A stretch of 64,000 nt of DNA from Paenibacillus sp. DMB20. GTDB lineage: Bacteria; Bacillota; Bacilli; Paenibacillales; Paenibacillaceae. The notes under the pieces are model-generated. The model saw only the letters and a program-made list of their open reading frames with translations. It did no database searches and had not been told where the DNA came from. Shown here piece after piece: positions 10,730 to 19,617 of the stretch. Made by a program: the position numbers and the translations under genes. The stretch covers positions 1-64,000 of the forward strand of contig NZ_LAZU01000020.1 of the NCBI RefSeq assembly GCF_000987955.1, written 5' to 3'. Every line of letters starts with the position of its first letter. Position 1 is the first letter of the stretch.

Positions 10730-12076
10730 TCAGGTTGGATTTTTGATTTTCTCCGTGAGATTGTTGATGACTTTATAGAGTTCCTGGTCGTTTTTCAGCG
10801 ACTGGGTAATTTTCTCGTGGGCATGAATGACCGTTGTATGGTCGCGGCCGCCAAATGCCTCGCCGATTTTGGGCAGGGAGTAGTCCGTTAGCTCGCGGGA
10901 CAAATACATGGCGATCTGCCTTGGGAACGCGACGGCTTTCGTTCTTTTTCGAGCTTTAAAATCCTCGAGGCGGAGATTATAGTACTCTCCGACTTTTTGT
11001 TGGATGTCCTGGATCGTGATCATTCGCGGCCGGCTGGACGGAATAATGTCCTTGAGCGCCTCGGCGGCAAGATGGGTGGTCACGTCCTGGTTCGTCAAAG
11101 AGGAATAGGCAACGACGCGAATAAGCGCGCCTTCCAGCTCGCGGATGTTCGTATCGATTTGATTGGCGATGTACATCATCGCTTCATTCGGGATGTCGAG
11201 GTTCTCGGCTTTCGCTTTTTTGCGCAAAATGGCGATTCTCGTCTCCAGGTCCGGCGGTTGAATATCGGTGATCAGGCCCCACTCGAACCGGGAACGAAGC
11301 CGTTCTTCCAGCGTCGGAATTTCCTTGGGCGGACGGTCGCTGGAGATAATGATCTGCTTCCGTTCCTCATGCAGCGCATTGAATGTATGGAAAAATTCCT
11401 CCTGCGTCGATTCCTTGCCGGCCAAAAACTGAATATCGTCAATGAGCAGAATATCCACGTTCCGGTACTTGTTGCGGAAGCTTTCCGCACGGTTGTCGCG
11501 GATGGAGTTAATGAATTCGTTGGTGAACTTCTCGGAAGAGATGTAAACCACTTTGCTGCTCGGATTGTGCTCCAGAATATAGTGTCCGATCGCATGCATC
11601 AGGTGTGTTTTGCCAAGTCCTACGCCTCCATAGAGAAACAAGGGGTTATAGGCTTTAGCGGGGGCTTCGGCCACGGCCAATGAGGCAGCATGGGCAAACC
11701 GGTTGCCCGAGCCGATGACAAAGGTGTCGAACGTGTACTTCGGGTTAAGCATATGAGACTGAATTTCGTCACTCGACACATGAAGAGGCGGTGCCGGCTG
11801 CTGCGGCGCGGGTTCTGCCGATTTTGTCTCCTCGATGACAAAACGGACGTCAACCTGCTTTCCCAGCACTTCGTACACCGTCGAGCTGACCAGCTTGGTA
11901 TATCTGCTTTCCAGCCACTCCACGGCAAACGTGGTCGGCGCGGAAATGACAACGGAGTGATCGTTCAGCGTCAATGCTTTGGTGGCTTTAAACCAAGTGT
12001 CAAAGCTAGGTTTGCTCAGCTTGGTTTGTATGATCGATAATATTTGCTGCCATAATTCGGAAGTATGGCTTTCCAA
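10730..12076 (-). CDS. dnaA: chromosomal replication initiator DnaA
   Basis: A 448-residue AAA+ initiator. Domain I is at residues 1-80 with the W-Q-Q-I-L helix, a short Pro-rich linker follows, Walker A is GGVGLGKTH near 150-158, Walker B is [10 protein letters not shown], and the C-terminal DnaA signature [15 protein letters not shown] binds DnaA boxes. The start is TTG at 12076 (reading MESHTSELW), because AAAGGAGTG sits 6 nt upstream and the family begins here; in-frame codons up to 12118 extend the frame but are not family-like. It begins the minus-strand dnaA-dnaN-...-gyrB series. Confidence 0.98.
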   Translation of the reverse strand: MESHTSELWQQILSIIQTKLSKPSFDTWFKATKALTLNDHSVVISAPTTFAVEWLESRYTKLVSSTVYEVLGKQVDVRFVIEETKSAEPAPQQPAPPLHVSSDEIQSHMLNPKYTFDTFVIGSGNRFAHAASLAVAEAPAKAYNPLFLYGGVGLGKTHLMHAIGHYILEHNPSSKVVYISSEKFTNEFINSIRDNRAESFRNKYRNVDILLIDDIQFLAGKESTQEEFFHTFNALHEERKQIIISSDRPPKEIPTLEERLRSRFEWGLITDIQPPDLETRIAILRKKAKAENLDIPNEAMMYIANQIDTNIRELEGALIRVVAYSSLTNQDVTTHLAAEALKDIIPSSRPRMITIQDIQQKVGEYYNLRLEDFKARKRTKAVAFPRQIAMYLSRELTDYSLPKIGEAFGGRDHTTVIHAHEKITQSLKNDQELYKVINNLTEKIKNPT

Positions 12077-12154
12077 AACTGTCACTCCTTTAAATCTTCC
12101 AAATGTGGCTACAGCCATGAGTGGAAATGTCGAAAGAAAATGAATGATGTAGAT

Positions 12155-12519
12155 TTATCCCCAAAGCTAGACTCTTGTAAAAACAAAAAAATATGGATAA
12201 ATTGAAATTGTTCACAACTTTATCCACAGCCTGTTGATAATATAGAGGGTTCATTCACATATTCACATCCAAAAGTAATATCATCATAGCAAAAGAAGGC
12301 CTTATTTTCAATGCGTGAGCGTATTTTATCCACAAATTCAAGACGTTGTGCATAATTTTTATTCACACCACTATATATTGTTTATAAGCTGTTTGGGTTT
12401 CGACATCCTTATCAGCAACGCGAAAAAAATTATGCACAGGTTGTCCGCTATGGGAAACGGCTGCTCTTCCTCTTGCGATCTTGTGGATTTGAAACGGAGG
12501 AAAGCGAGGCTGTGGGTAA
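12155..12519. other. oriC: DnaA box cluster upstream of dnaA
   Basis: Perfect DnaA boxes TTATCCACA lie at 12220-12228 and 12326-12334. TTATGCACA-type boxes are at 12347-12355 (reverse) and 12430-12438. One-mismatch boxes are at 12155-12163, 12192-12200, 12232-12240, 12482-12490 and 12511-12519. This is the origin box cluster equivalent to that upstream of dnaA in other Bacillales. The stretch 12077-12590 has no credible gene. Confidence 0.85.
12283..12311 (-). promoter_or_regulatory. probable dnaA promoter
   Basis: Minus strand TTGAAA, 17-nt spacer, TATGAT, about 200 nt upstream of the dnaA start. Two perfect DnaA boxes flank it (12220 in the leader and 12326 just upstream of -35), which suggests autorepression by DnaA. 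That is inference from box placement. Confidence 0.65.
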
Positions 12520-12590
12520 CCGTTTGGAAGCATGAACCGGGTCTAATCAAGTCAGGGGTTAGACTAATTCCATGACGCCTAAAATTCCAA

Positions 12591-12622
12591 AAAAAGGACC
12601 GCTCCTTCCGGAGCGGTCCTTT
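12591..12622 (-). terminator. terminator of the gluconate operon
   Basis: A 13-bp perfect stem (AAAGGACCGCTCC / GGAGCGGTCCTTT, loop of 4) is followed on the minus strand by a T-run. It lies 22 nt after the gntK stop and shields the oriC box cluster from gnt transcription. Confidence 0.9.
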
Positions 12623-12643
12623 GACTTTAAAAGAAAGAAACGG

Positions 12644-14191
12644 TTATTCCGTCTCCATTTTACGCTGGAACTCGGCGATGGCCTTGTAGTCCTCCTCGAG
12701 TTTGCGGGAGATTCGGATGTAAATCGGCAGCAGTTGTTTGTATATGGCCGCGTTCTCCCCGACCGGACGATGGTCATGCGTATGCCCGACCATGTCTTTG
12801 ACGATATCGAGGGATTTCGCCCTCCCGGTAGCATAAAGGCCGAGAACAACCGCCCCGAGGCAGGAACTCTCATAGCTTTCCGGCACAATGACCTGTTGGT
12901 CAAAAATATCAGCCATCATCTGGCGCCAGATCGGAGAGCGGGCAAAACCGCCCGTCGCGTGAATTTTGGACGGCCGCCCGATTTGTTCTTCCATGGCCAG
13001 GAGAACGGTGTACATATTAAAGAGGACGCCCTCCAGCACGGAACGGATCATATGCTCCTTTTGGTGGTTCAGCGTGAGGCCAAAGAAGGAGCCGCGAGCG
13101 TTCGGATCCCAGAGCGGAGCCCGTTCGCCGGTCAAGTAAGGGTGGAAGAGCAGGCCGCCCGATCCCGGACGGACCCGATCCGCTATTTTGGTCAAGACAT
13201 CATACGGATTGATGCCGAGCCGTTTTGCGGTTTCTACCTCCGATGCCGCAAGCTGGTCGCGGACCCAGCGGAAAATCATGCCGCCGTTGTTGACCGGTCC
13301 GCCGATGACCCATTTGTCCTCCGTTAGGGCGTAACAGAAGATGCGCCCCTTCGGATCGGTCATCGGTTTATCCACAACCGTGCGGATTGCACCGCTTGTG
13401 CCGATCGTTGCCGCGACGACGCCCGGTTTAATGGCATTGACCCCCAGGTTGGAAAGTACCCCGTCGCTGGCTCCCAGCACAAACGGAGTGGAGGGGGACA
13501 GGCCCATCGCCTCAGCATAGCCTGGATGCAAACCGGTCATGATGTGGGTGGTCGGCACAAGCTTAGACAAGCGGTCTTCGGTAATGCCGGCAACGACAAG
13601 CGCTTCTTTGTCCCAGGCGAGCGTATTCAGGTTCATAAGCCCGGTGCTTGATGCGATGGAATGATCCACGATATATTTCCCAAACAATTTAAAATATACA
13701 TATTCTTTGATCGAAATGAATTTGGCTGCTTGATAGAACAAGGATTCCTGCTCATGGCGGAGCCACATCAGCTTCGTAAGCGGAGACATCGGATGAATCG
13801 GCGTTCCGGTTCTGAGATAAAGCTCATGCCCTCCCATATCTTTCTTGAGCCTGGCAGACCATTCGGCGCTGCGATTGTCGGCCCAGGTGATGCAGCGCGT
13901 CAGCGGGGTACCGTCCTTATCTACCGCAATAACACTATGCATGGCTGAACTGAAGGAAACAAACAGCACCTGACCGGGATGAATCCCGCTCTCGGACATG
14001 ACCCCTTGAACCGAGGAAAGCACGGTTTGAAAAATTTGCTCCGGATCCTGTTCCGCCACGGATGGGGAAGGGGTATGGAGCGGGTATTCACCGCCCGCTT
14101 TCGCTGCGATTTCTCCGTTTTCCTTGAACAGCACGGCTTTTGTGCTGGTTGTTCCGATATCCACACCGATCATGTAGTTCAGCGTATCCAA
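12644..14191 (-). CDS. gntK: gluconokinase (FGGY family)
   Basis: A 515-residue FGGY-family sugar kinase that phosphorylates gluconate to 6-phosphogluconate. The N-terminal phosphate motif is IGVDIGTTSTKAVLF, and the FGGY C-terminal region is intact (ATGGFARSPIWRQMMADIF). Gluconate specificity rests on context: it is the last gene of a gntZ-gntR-gntP-gntK series. The start is TTG at 14191 with GAGGG about 8-10 nt upstream; ATG 14173 (MIGVDIG) is an alternative without a clear ribosome site. Confidence 0.92.
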   Translation of the reverse strand: MDTLNYMIGVDIGTTSTKAVLFKENGEIAAKAGGEYPLHTPSPSVAEQDPEQIFQTVLSSVQGVMSESGIHPGQVLFVSFSSAMHSVIAVDKDGTPLTRCITWADNRSAEWSARLKKDMGGHELYLRTGTPIHPMSPLTKLMWLRHEQESLFYQAAKFISIKEYVYFKLFGKYIVDHSIASSTGLMNLNTLAWDKEALVVAGITEDRLSKLVPTTHIMTGLHPGYAEAMGLSPSTPFVLGASDGVLSNLGVNAIKPGVVAATIGTSGAIRTVVDKPMTDPKGRIFCYALTEDKWVIGGPVNNGGMIFRWVRDQLAASEVETAKRLGINPYDVLTKIADRVRPGSGGLLFHPYLTGERAPLWDPNARGSFFGLTLNHQKEHMIRSVLEGVLFNMYTVLLAMEEQIGRPSKIHATGGFARSPIWRQMMADIFDQQVIVPESYESSCLGAVVLGLYATGRAKSLDIVKDMVGHTHDHRPVGENAAIYKQLLPIYIRISRKLEEDYKAIAEFQRKMETE

Positions 14192-14257
14192 AAGACATAC
14201 CCTCTTTCACAATAAGGTCTTCCTATCCAAATAAAAATCTTATCTGTTTTATTCCCA

Positions 14258-15619
14258 TTATATAATTACGTTCAATGTAAGAGCCAATACCAGCCCGATC
14301 ACCGACAGAATCGTTTCCATAACCGTCCAGGATTTCAGCGTTTGCGGAACGGTCATGTTGAAAAACTCCTTGACCATCCAAAAGCCGGCGTCGTTTACGT
14401 GCGAAAGGACAATCGACCCGGCACCTGTTGCCAGAACGACCAGTTCCACGTTTGCTCCAGGCGTCATAGCCAATACCGGAGCGACTATGCCGGCGGCCGT
14501 CGTCATCGCTACGGTAGCGGAACCTGTTGCAATACGGATCAATGCCGCCACGAGCCAGGCAAAAAGAATGACGTTTAGGTTTGCGCCGGTGGCAATTTCG
14601 GCGATGGCCGTACCGACACCGCTGTTGATCAGCACTTGCTTGAAAGCACCGCCGGCACCGATAATCAGAACGATGGTGGCTATGGGAGCAAGACATTCGC
14701 TCGTAAAGCGTGAGATTTCGTGCTTGTTGAATCCCCGTGCAAATCCGAGGGAGAAGAAGGAGAAAACGGCTGCAATCAACAGCGCGATCACTTCATGACC
14801 GATAAATTCACAGAAAAGGGTAAAGCTGCTCGTTGCTTCCGGGTCGATAATATCGGCAATGGAGCCGATAAGCATCAGAATAACCGGAAGAAGGATCGTA
14901 AACAAGGTAATCCCGAAGCCCGGAAGCTTACGGTCCGCTTTATTGGAGAACTGCTCGGCAAGTTCTGCAGGCGGTTCGGTTTGAATGCGTTTACCGATGA
15001 ATTTGCCAAAGACGGGACCGGCGATAATCGCTGCCGGAATGCCTATAATGAAGGAATACAAGATCGTGCGGCCAAGGTCGGCCTGATAAGCATCGATCGC
15101 AATCATGGGCGCGGGATGCGGCGGAACCAGTCCGTGCACGGTAGACAGACCGGCCAAAATCGGTATGCCGATTTGCAGCAGCGGCATTTTGGTTTTACGT
15201 GCTACCGTGAAAACGATCGGAATCAACAAAATCACGCCGACTTCGAAGAAAACGGGAATGCCGACGATGAAACCGACAATCATCATGGCCCAGTGTACCC
15301 GTTTTTCCCCGAAGCGGTCCACAAGGGTGTTGGCGATTTGCTCCGCGCCGCCCGATTCGGCCATCATTTTACCGAGCATGGTGCCAAGAGCGATAACGAT
15401 CGCGATCGTTCCAAGCGTCCCGCCAAGGCCGCCGGTGATGGATGTGATGACATCCGCAGGCTTCATGCCGGTGAGAAGGCCGAGCAGAAGGGCGGAAATA
15501 AGCAGGGTCACAAACGGATTCCATTTATATTTTGAAATCAGCACGATGAGGAAAACGATCGTTAGCAAAGTCCAGAACATTAACGTTGCATTATGGCTTA
15601 AACCGAAAAGTGAACTCAT
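14258..15619 (-). CDS. gntP: gluconate:H+ symporter (GntP family)
   Basis: A 453-residue, strongly hydrophobic protein with around 12 membrane segments, typical of GntP gluconate permeases. Family motifs include GLVPPHPAPMIAIDAY and an AT-rich glycine block (ATGSATVAMTTAAG). It imports gluconate across the cell membrane for the kinase encoded next to it. A GntR operator lies about 180 nt upstream, in the gap after gntR, so gntP-gntK may have a second regulated transcript. Confidence 0.94.
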   Translation of the reverse strand: MSSLFGLSHNATLMFWTLLTIVFLIVLISKYKWNPFVTLLISALLLGLLTGMKPADVITSITGGLGGTLGTIAIVIALGTMLGKMMAESGGAEQIANTLVDRFGEKRVHWAMMIVGFIVGIPVFFEVGVILLIPIVFTVARKTKMPLLQIGIPILAGLSTVHGLVPPHPAPMIAIDAYQADLGRTILYSFIIGIPAAIIAGPVFGKFIGKRIQTEPPAELAEQFSNKADRKLPGFGITLFTILLPVILMLIGSIADIIDPEATSSFTLFCEFIGHEVIALLIAAVFSFFSLGFARGFNKHEISRFTSECLAPIATIVLIIGAGGAFKQVLINSGVGTAIAEIATGANLNVILFAWLVAALIRIATGSATVAMTTAAGIVAPVLAMTPGANVELVVLATGAGSIVLSHVNDAGFWMVKEFFNMTVPQTLKSWTVMETILSVIGLVLALTLNVII

Positions 15620-15797
15620 GTTGTACTTCCTCCTAATATATTACCCAAATTTCCAGGGTGCATTTTATTGAAGGGTTATCAGCGAAGCGGACCCACCCAT
15701 TCTTGAATCGCAAGAAAAAAGAACTTCCTGCTCTGTCTGCTTCGATGAATGCACCTCCGTTTAGTTAGATTCTAGGTAGTATGCCCAAGTTCATCAT

Positions 15798-15816
15798 GTA
15801 TACTTGTCGACAAGTT
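15798..15816. promoter_or_regulatory. GntR operator upstream of gntP
   Basis: The near-palindrome GTATACTTGTCGACAAGTT contains ACTTGTCGACAAGT, a perfect 14-nt palindrome. It resembles the B. subtilis gnt operator (ATACTTGTATACAAGTAT) and the second site at 17591. It lies in the gntR-gntP gap. Confidence 0.7.
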
Positions 15817-15847
15817 AAAGCGGCAGAGGGCGACTTGGAAGTGTCCC

Positions 15848-16540
15848 TCATCCCTTGGGGAAGCTATGATGCAGCGTCGTGCGGGAGTCTTCAAAATAAT
15901 GATCTACCGCAGCCTGGATCCGTGCCGGTTCCAAGGATCCCATCTCTTGCAGAAGTTTAATATGCTTATCGAGCACGTATTTGATTTTGTTGTCTCCGCC
16001 GCTGAATACCTGTTCTGTCGTGATAAGCATGACGGTGATCACAATCGGGCGGATGCTCTTCCACAAATGGAGAATGCGCTTATGTCTGGCTTCCATGATG
16101 ATTCTTTCGTGGAAGGCTAAATCCTGAAAGGAAAATTCAACAGGATCGTGATGTTTTGCCGCAAGCTCCATCCGGTCGATGATCTGCTGCAAATTCCGGA
16201 GCAAATCGGGATGCGGCTCGGCAAACACATGGCTTTGCACAAAGCTTTCAATCAGATATCGGACGTCATAAAGCTCCTCCACGTCTTTTAAAGACAATCC
16301 GAGAACGACGGCACCCATCCGCTCCAGTCGGATCAACCCTTCATTAGACAGCGTTTTCATGGCTTCCCTGACGGGAGAGCGGCTTGTCCCGAAATCGCTT
16401 GCAATCCGGTTTTCGGACAGGATCTCACCCGGTTTGATGGTACCGTTTATAATTTGCAGACGCAGCTCGCTGGAAATGCTCTCCCCGAGGGAGACTCCCT
16501 GAAGCCAAGATGTCGGATATTGCATATCAATAATCTCCAT
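15848..16540 (-). CDS. gntR: GntR-family repressor (FCD subfamily)
   Basis: A 230-residue transcription factor: an N-terminal winged helix-turn-helix (about residues 20-85, with ASDFGTSRSPVREAMKTL) and a C-terminal all-helical FCD ligand-binding domain. In this context it is the gluconate-responsive repressor of the operon, matching the two operator palindromes nearby. The start is uncertain: ATG 16540 or ATG 16525 (MQYPTSW), the latter with GGAG about 9 nt upstream. Confidence 0.9.
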   Translation of the reverse strand: MEIIDMQYPTSWLQGVSLGESISSELRLQIINGTIKPGEILSENRIASDFGTSRSPVREAMKTLSNEGLIRLERMGAVVLGLSLKDVEELYDVRYLIESFVQSHVFAEPHPDLLRNLQQIIDRMELAAKHHDPVEFSFQDLAFHERIIMEARHKRILHLWKSIRPIVITVMLITTEQVFSGGDNKIKYVLDKHIKLLQEMGSLEPARIQAAVDHYFEDSRTTLHHSFPKG

Positions 16541-16665
16541 TCCGAGTTTATTCTCTAAATCTTCATGACACTGATTGTACCATACCCGGAGCTGCCCGTT
16601 CCATGACCGAAAGGGCAGAAGATCATATTGAACCTCAGGGAAGAGAGGGTAAAACGAGAAGACGG

Positions 16666-17565
16666 TTACTCCGACTTTTCAACGGCATGTCCGCCGAATT
16701 CATTGCGCAGTGCCGCAACCACTTTACCGTGAAAAGTATCGTTTTCGAGGGAGCGGTAGCGCATGAACAGGGACATGGCGATGACGGGGGCACTTGCCTG
16801 AAGGTCGAGCGCCGTTTCGACGGTCCATTTGCCTTCGCCGGACGATTTCATCACGCCTTTGATGCCGTCCAGTTTCGGATCCTTTGAAAAAGCGTTCTGG
16901 GTGAGCTCCATGAGCCAGCTGCGGATAACCGAGCCATTGGACCAGACGCGGGCCACATCTTCGTAATTGTAATCGAACTCGCTTTTTTCCAAAATTTCAA
17001 ACCCTTCGGCAATGGCCTGCATCATCCCGTATTCGATGCCGTTATGAACCATCTTCAAAAAGTGGCCGCTGCCATGGTTTCCGGCATACAGATAACCGTT
17101 TTCGACGGCCATATCCTTAAACAAAGGCTCAATAACCGGAAAAATCTCGCGATTGCCGCCGATCATGAAGCAGCCTCCGTTATGGGCGCCCTCCATGCCG
17201 CCGGACGTGCCGGCATCAAAGAAATGAATGCCATGCTCCGCCAGTTCCATGGCATGGGAGATGGATTCCTTGTAATGTGAATTGCCGCCGTCGATCAGAA
17301 TATCGCCGGGCGCAAGCAGCGGGGCGATGGAATGGATGACGGATTGCGTGATGGAGCCGGCCGGAACCATTAACCACACGATTCTAGGGGCTGGCAACTT
17401 GGCGATAAGCTCTTCCATGGACGCAGCCGGCACTGCGCCGTGATCCGCCGACTTTTGAACAAGCTCGTTGTTTACATCATAAGCAACGACCTCATGATGA
17501 TGCCCGACTAGGTTCAACGTGAGATTAAACCCCATTTTTCCTAAGCCGATCAAGCCGATTCTCAT
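16666..17565 (-). CDS. gntZ: 6-phosphogluconate dehydrogenase, decarboxylating (short GntZ/YqeC type)
   Basis: A 299-residue NAD(P)-dependent dehydrogenase that converts 6-phosphogluconate to ribulose 5-phosphate and CO2. The Rossmann motif GLIGLGKMGFN starts the protein, DAGTSGGMEGAHNGGCFM is the substrate loop, and the catalytic lysine lies in FLKMVHNGIEYG. At about 300 residues it is the short form, not the ~470-residue Gnd. It is first in the gnt operon and starts at ATG 17565 after AAGGAG. Confidence 0.92.
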   Translation of the reverse strand: MRIGLIGLGKMGFNLTLNLVGHHHEVVAYDVNNELVQKSADHGAVPAASMEELIAKLPAPRIVWLMVPAGSITQSVIHSIAPLLAPGDILIDGGNSHYKESISHAMELAEHGIHFFDAGTSGGMEGAHNGGCFMIGGNREIFPVIEPLFKDMAVENGYLYAGNHGSGHFLKMVHNGIEYGMMQAIAEGFEILEKSEFDYNYEDVARVWSNGSVIRSWLMELTQNAFSKDPKLDGIKGVMKSSGEGKWTVETALDLQASAPVIAMSLFMRYRSLENDTFHGKVVAALRNEFGGHAVEKSE

Positions 17566-17590
17566 ATATTATGCAGCTCCTTCCTTTAAA

Positions 17591-17608
17591 TGTATACTTG
17601 TATACAAC
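17591..17608. promoter_or_regulatory. GntR operator upstream of gntZ
   Basis: TGTATACTTGTATACAAC contains ATACTTGTATACAA, identical to 14 bases of the B. subtilis gnt operator. It lies just downstream of the predicted transcription start of the operon, where a repressor would block the polymerase. Confidence 0.8.
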
Positions 17609-17623
17609 TTTAATTTCTTAATC

Positions 17624-17652
17624 ATATTACTCCTTTAATGGTTATCTGTAAA
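17624..17652 (-). promoter_or_regulatory. gnt operon promoter
   Basis: Minus strand TTTACA, 17-nt spacer, TAATAT. The GntR operator follows downstream and a cre-like site lies upstream, so all expected control elements of the operon are in line. Confidence 0.7.
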
Positions 17653-17659
17653 CTATTTT

Positions 17660-17673
17660 TGTAAGCGTCATCA
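17660..17673. promoter_or_regulatory. cre-like site (CcpA)
   Basis: TGTAAGCGTCATCA matches the catabolite-responsive element consensus TGWAANCGNTNWCA at 13 of 14 positions. It lies just upstream of the gnt promoter -35, which fits carbon catabolite control of gluconate use. Confidence 0.55.
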
Positions 17674-17723
17674 GACGTTAGGGGATATTTACAATATATT
17701 ACCCATTCCCTAGGAAAAATAAT

Positions 17724-17741
17724 TTATCCCCATGTGGATAA
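17724..17741. other. DnaA box pair near rpmH
   Basis: A TTATCCCCA box (one mismatch) directly abuts a perfect reverse box TGTGGATAA. A weaker TGTGGAAAA follows at 17773. They lie upstream of rpmH, on the far side of the gnt operon from the main box cluster, in an otherwise gene-free stretch (17,566-17,973). Confidence 0.75.
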
Positions 17742-17811
17742 ATGGAACAGATGAATTAAAATGAGGGAGGGCTGTGGAAAACTTTTCAGGAATGAAAGTG
17801 GAAGTTTCTGT

Positions 17812-17841
17812 TTGACTTATGGGCCTGATTGTGATTAAATA
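17812..17841 (+). promoter_or_regulatory. rpmH promoter
   Basis: TTGACT, 18-nt spacer, TAAATA on the plus strand, about 130 nt upstream of rpmH. Confidence 0.55.
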
Positions 17842-17973
17842 TATAAAGGCATTTTCTGTGATATGATGATGTATTGGTTATGGTTGCAACATTGCTTTCG
17901 TATTTAAACGGGTGATCCCGTAACTACTTGTTATAAGGTAGGTTCAGATTCCTGTAAGGGGGTGCAAGAGATC

Positions 17974-18108
17974 ATGAAACAGACTTTCAAACCGAATGTG
18001 AGCAAACGCAAAAAGGTCCATGGATTCCGTAAAAGAATGAGCACGAAGAACGGACGTAAAGTACTGGCAGCCCGCCGTCAAAAGGGCAGAAAAGTATTGA
18101 GCGCTTAA
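17974..18108 (+). CDS. rpmH: 50S ribosomal protein L34
   Basis: A 44-residue, very basic protein starting [20 protein letters not shown] and ending GRKVLSA, the conserved length and sequence of L34 in the large ribosomal subunit. The ATG follows a purine-rich site (AAGGGGG) about 12 nt upstream. It heads the rpmH-rnpA-yidC-jag series. Confidence 0.97.
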   Translation: MKQTFKPNVSKRKKVHGFRKRMSTKNGRKVLAARRQKGRKVLSA

Positions 18109-18122
18109 TTTTTTGTGCCACG

Positions 18123-18147
18123 AAGACCACCGAGGTGGTCTTTTTTT
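18123..18147 (+). terminator. rpmH terminator/attenuator
   Basis: An 8-bp stem AAGACCAC / GTGGTCTT with a 4-nt loop and a T7 run lies 15 nt after rpmH. Read-through would feed rnpA, so it may set the L34 to RNase P protein ratio. Confidence 0.85.
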
Positions 18148-18326
18148 CATAATATCTGTTTTTTGTTTCGAAGTTGGCGTTTTATGCGCTTTTCCTTGGC
18201 GGAGCACGGATCGATCCGGTGTCGTTTATCGCCGCTGCGGTATGGCTATATTGTTATAATAGGTAGAAATGCCGCGATCGCTGAGGGCGAAAGATCAACA
18301 AAACGATGACAGGCAGGGGGAAACTG

Positions 18327-18676
18327 GTGCATAAAAAACTGCGTTTACGGAACCGTGCGGACTTCAGCCGCGTATATCGTCATGGAAAGTCTTTTGCCAA
18401 TCATCAGTTTGTGGTGTATTGGTCCCGTAAAAAGAGGTAGAGCAATTTCGCGTTGGCGTGTCGGTCAGCAAAAAGGTGGGCAATGCGGTTGTCCGCAACC
18501 GGATGAGAAGACTGGTTAAAGAGATCGTCCGCCATCATCAGCATGAAATTGTCGAACATATGGACCTTATTTTTATTGTCAGAAAAGGCGCGCTCGACAA
18601 ATCGTATCAGGAGCTGGAGAAAAGCGTGCTGCATGTGCTGCGCAAATCATCTCTTTTGAAGGCAAAGAAGGGATGA
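18327..18676 (+). pseudogene. rnpA: ribonuclease P protein component, frameshifted as sequenced
   Basis: The reading frame starts at GTG 18327 (GGGGG 6 nt upstream) and encodes HKKLRLRNRADFSRVYRHGK and onward to WSRKK, then hits a stop at 18437. The rest of RnpA continues in another frame (FRVGVSVSKKVGNAVVRNRM..., containing the RNR motif) to 18676. Restoring one A in the A5 run at about 18429-18433 gives a normal 116-residue RnpA. The protein binds the RNase P RNA and matures tRNA 5' ends; it is essential, so a true disruption is unlikely and a sequencing deletion is the simplest reading. Confidence 0.92.
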
Positions 18677-18750
18677 GCTTGTGTTTATTTGTCCATATAA
18701 ATATGTTATGATTTACCGTGGAATGGAATGGTTAAGAGAGGGGTTTTGAA

Positions 18751-19617
18751 GTGTCGCTAACGAAGACAAGACGAGGAAAATGGTTCCTCCTCACAGCTTT
18801 GCTGGTGCTGGCAATGGCTGTGTTATCGGGGTGTGCGCCGCAGGCCGACCAAATGCGTACCATCGATGACCTGAAAAACGGGGGCTTTTGGCAGAGCAAT
18901 GTCGTATTGTATTTTACATTGGCTCTGGACACTTTTGCTAAATGGTTCAACGGTGAATACGGTCTGGCGGTCCTGGTTATGGTGTTGATCGTCCGGACTT
19001 TGATCCTGCCTCTGACCATGAAGCAGGTACGAAGCTCGAAAGCCATGCAGGCGATTCAACCGGAAATCGCGAAGATTCGCGAAAAATACAAAGAAGATCC
19101 TCAAAAAGTGCAGATGGAGACTATGAAGCTGTTCCAGGAGCACAAGGTTAACCCGATGGCGGGTTGTTTGCCGCTCTTGGTCCAAATGCCGATCTTTATC
19201 GCGCTTTATCAATCCATTTATTTTAACGGTCCGCTGCGCGAGCATGAATTTTTGTGGCTGCAGCTCGGTGAGCCGGACAAGCTGTTTATTCTGCCGGTCC
19301 TGGCAGCGTTCACGACTTATTTCCAGACAAGAATGATGTTAAAAATGAACCCGTCGCCTCAACAGGGGATGATGCAGTTCATGATGTTCGTTTATCCGGT
19401 TCTGATCTTCGTCATGTCGTTCCAGTTCCCGGCCGCGCTTCCGCTGTACTGGTTCTTCAGCAACTTGTACACGATCGTGCAAAACTACTTCTTGTATCGC
19501 AACAATGACAAAAATGCGGTTGTGGCTAACGTAAAATCAGCCGGCGCTGACAACGGTCAGAGCAAAGGTCCCAAAAATGGGAAAAAAGGCAAAAAAGGAG
19601 CCAAGAAGTCGAGATGA
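18751..19617 (+). CDS. yidC: membrane protein insertase YidC/SpoIIIJ (Oxa1 family)
   Basis: A 288-residue lipoprotein insertase: a signal peptide with lipobox LSGC (Cys28), then the five-helix Oxa1/YidC core from about residue 50 to 255 (NPMAGCLPLLVQMPIFIALY is the conserved loop) and a Lys-rich C-terminal tail. It inserts proteins into the cell membrane and in Bacillus acts in sporulation as SpoIIIJ. The start is GTG 18751 after GAGAGGGG. It overlaps jag by 4 nt, a conserved pairing. Confidence 0.96.
   Translation: MSLTKTRRGKWFLLTALLVLAMAVLSGCAPQADQMRTIDDLKNGGFWQSNVVLYFTLALDTFAKWFNGEYGLAVLVMVLIVRTLILPLTMKQVRSSKAMQAIQPEIAKIREKYKEDPQKVQMETMKLFQEHKVNPMAGCLPLLVQMPIFIALYQSIYFNGPLREHEFLWLQLGEPDKLFILPVLAAFTTYFQTRMMLKMNPSPQQGMMQFMMFVYPVLIFVMSFQFPAALPLYWFFSNLYTIVQNYFLYRNNDKNAVVANVKSAGADNGQSKGPKNGKKGKKGAKKSR

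Noticed and set aside
17700..17722. Noc-binding site near rpmH (ATTCCCTAGGAAAAAT)
   Set aside because: It resembles the Noc site ATTTCCCGGGAAAT, but the centre and flanks deviate at several positions.
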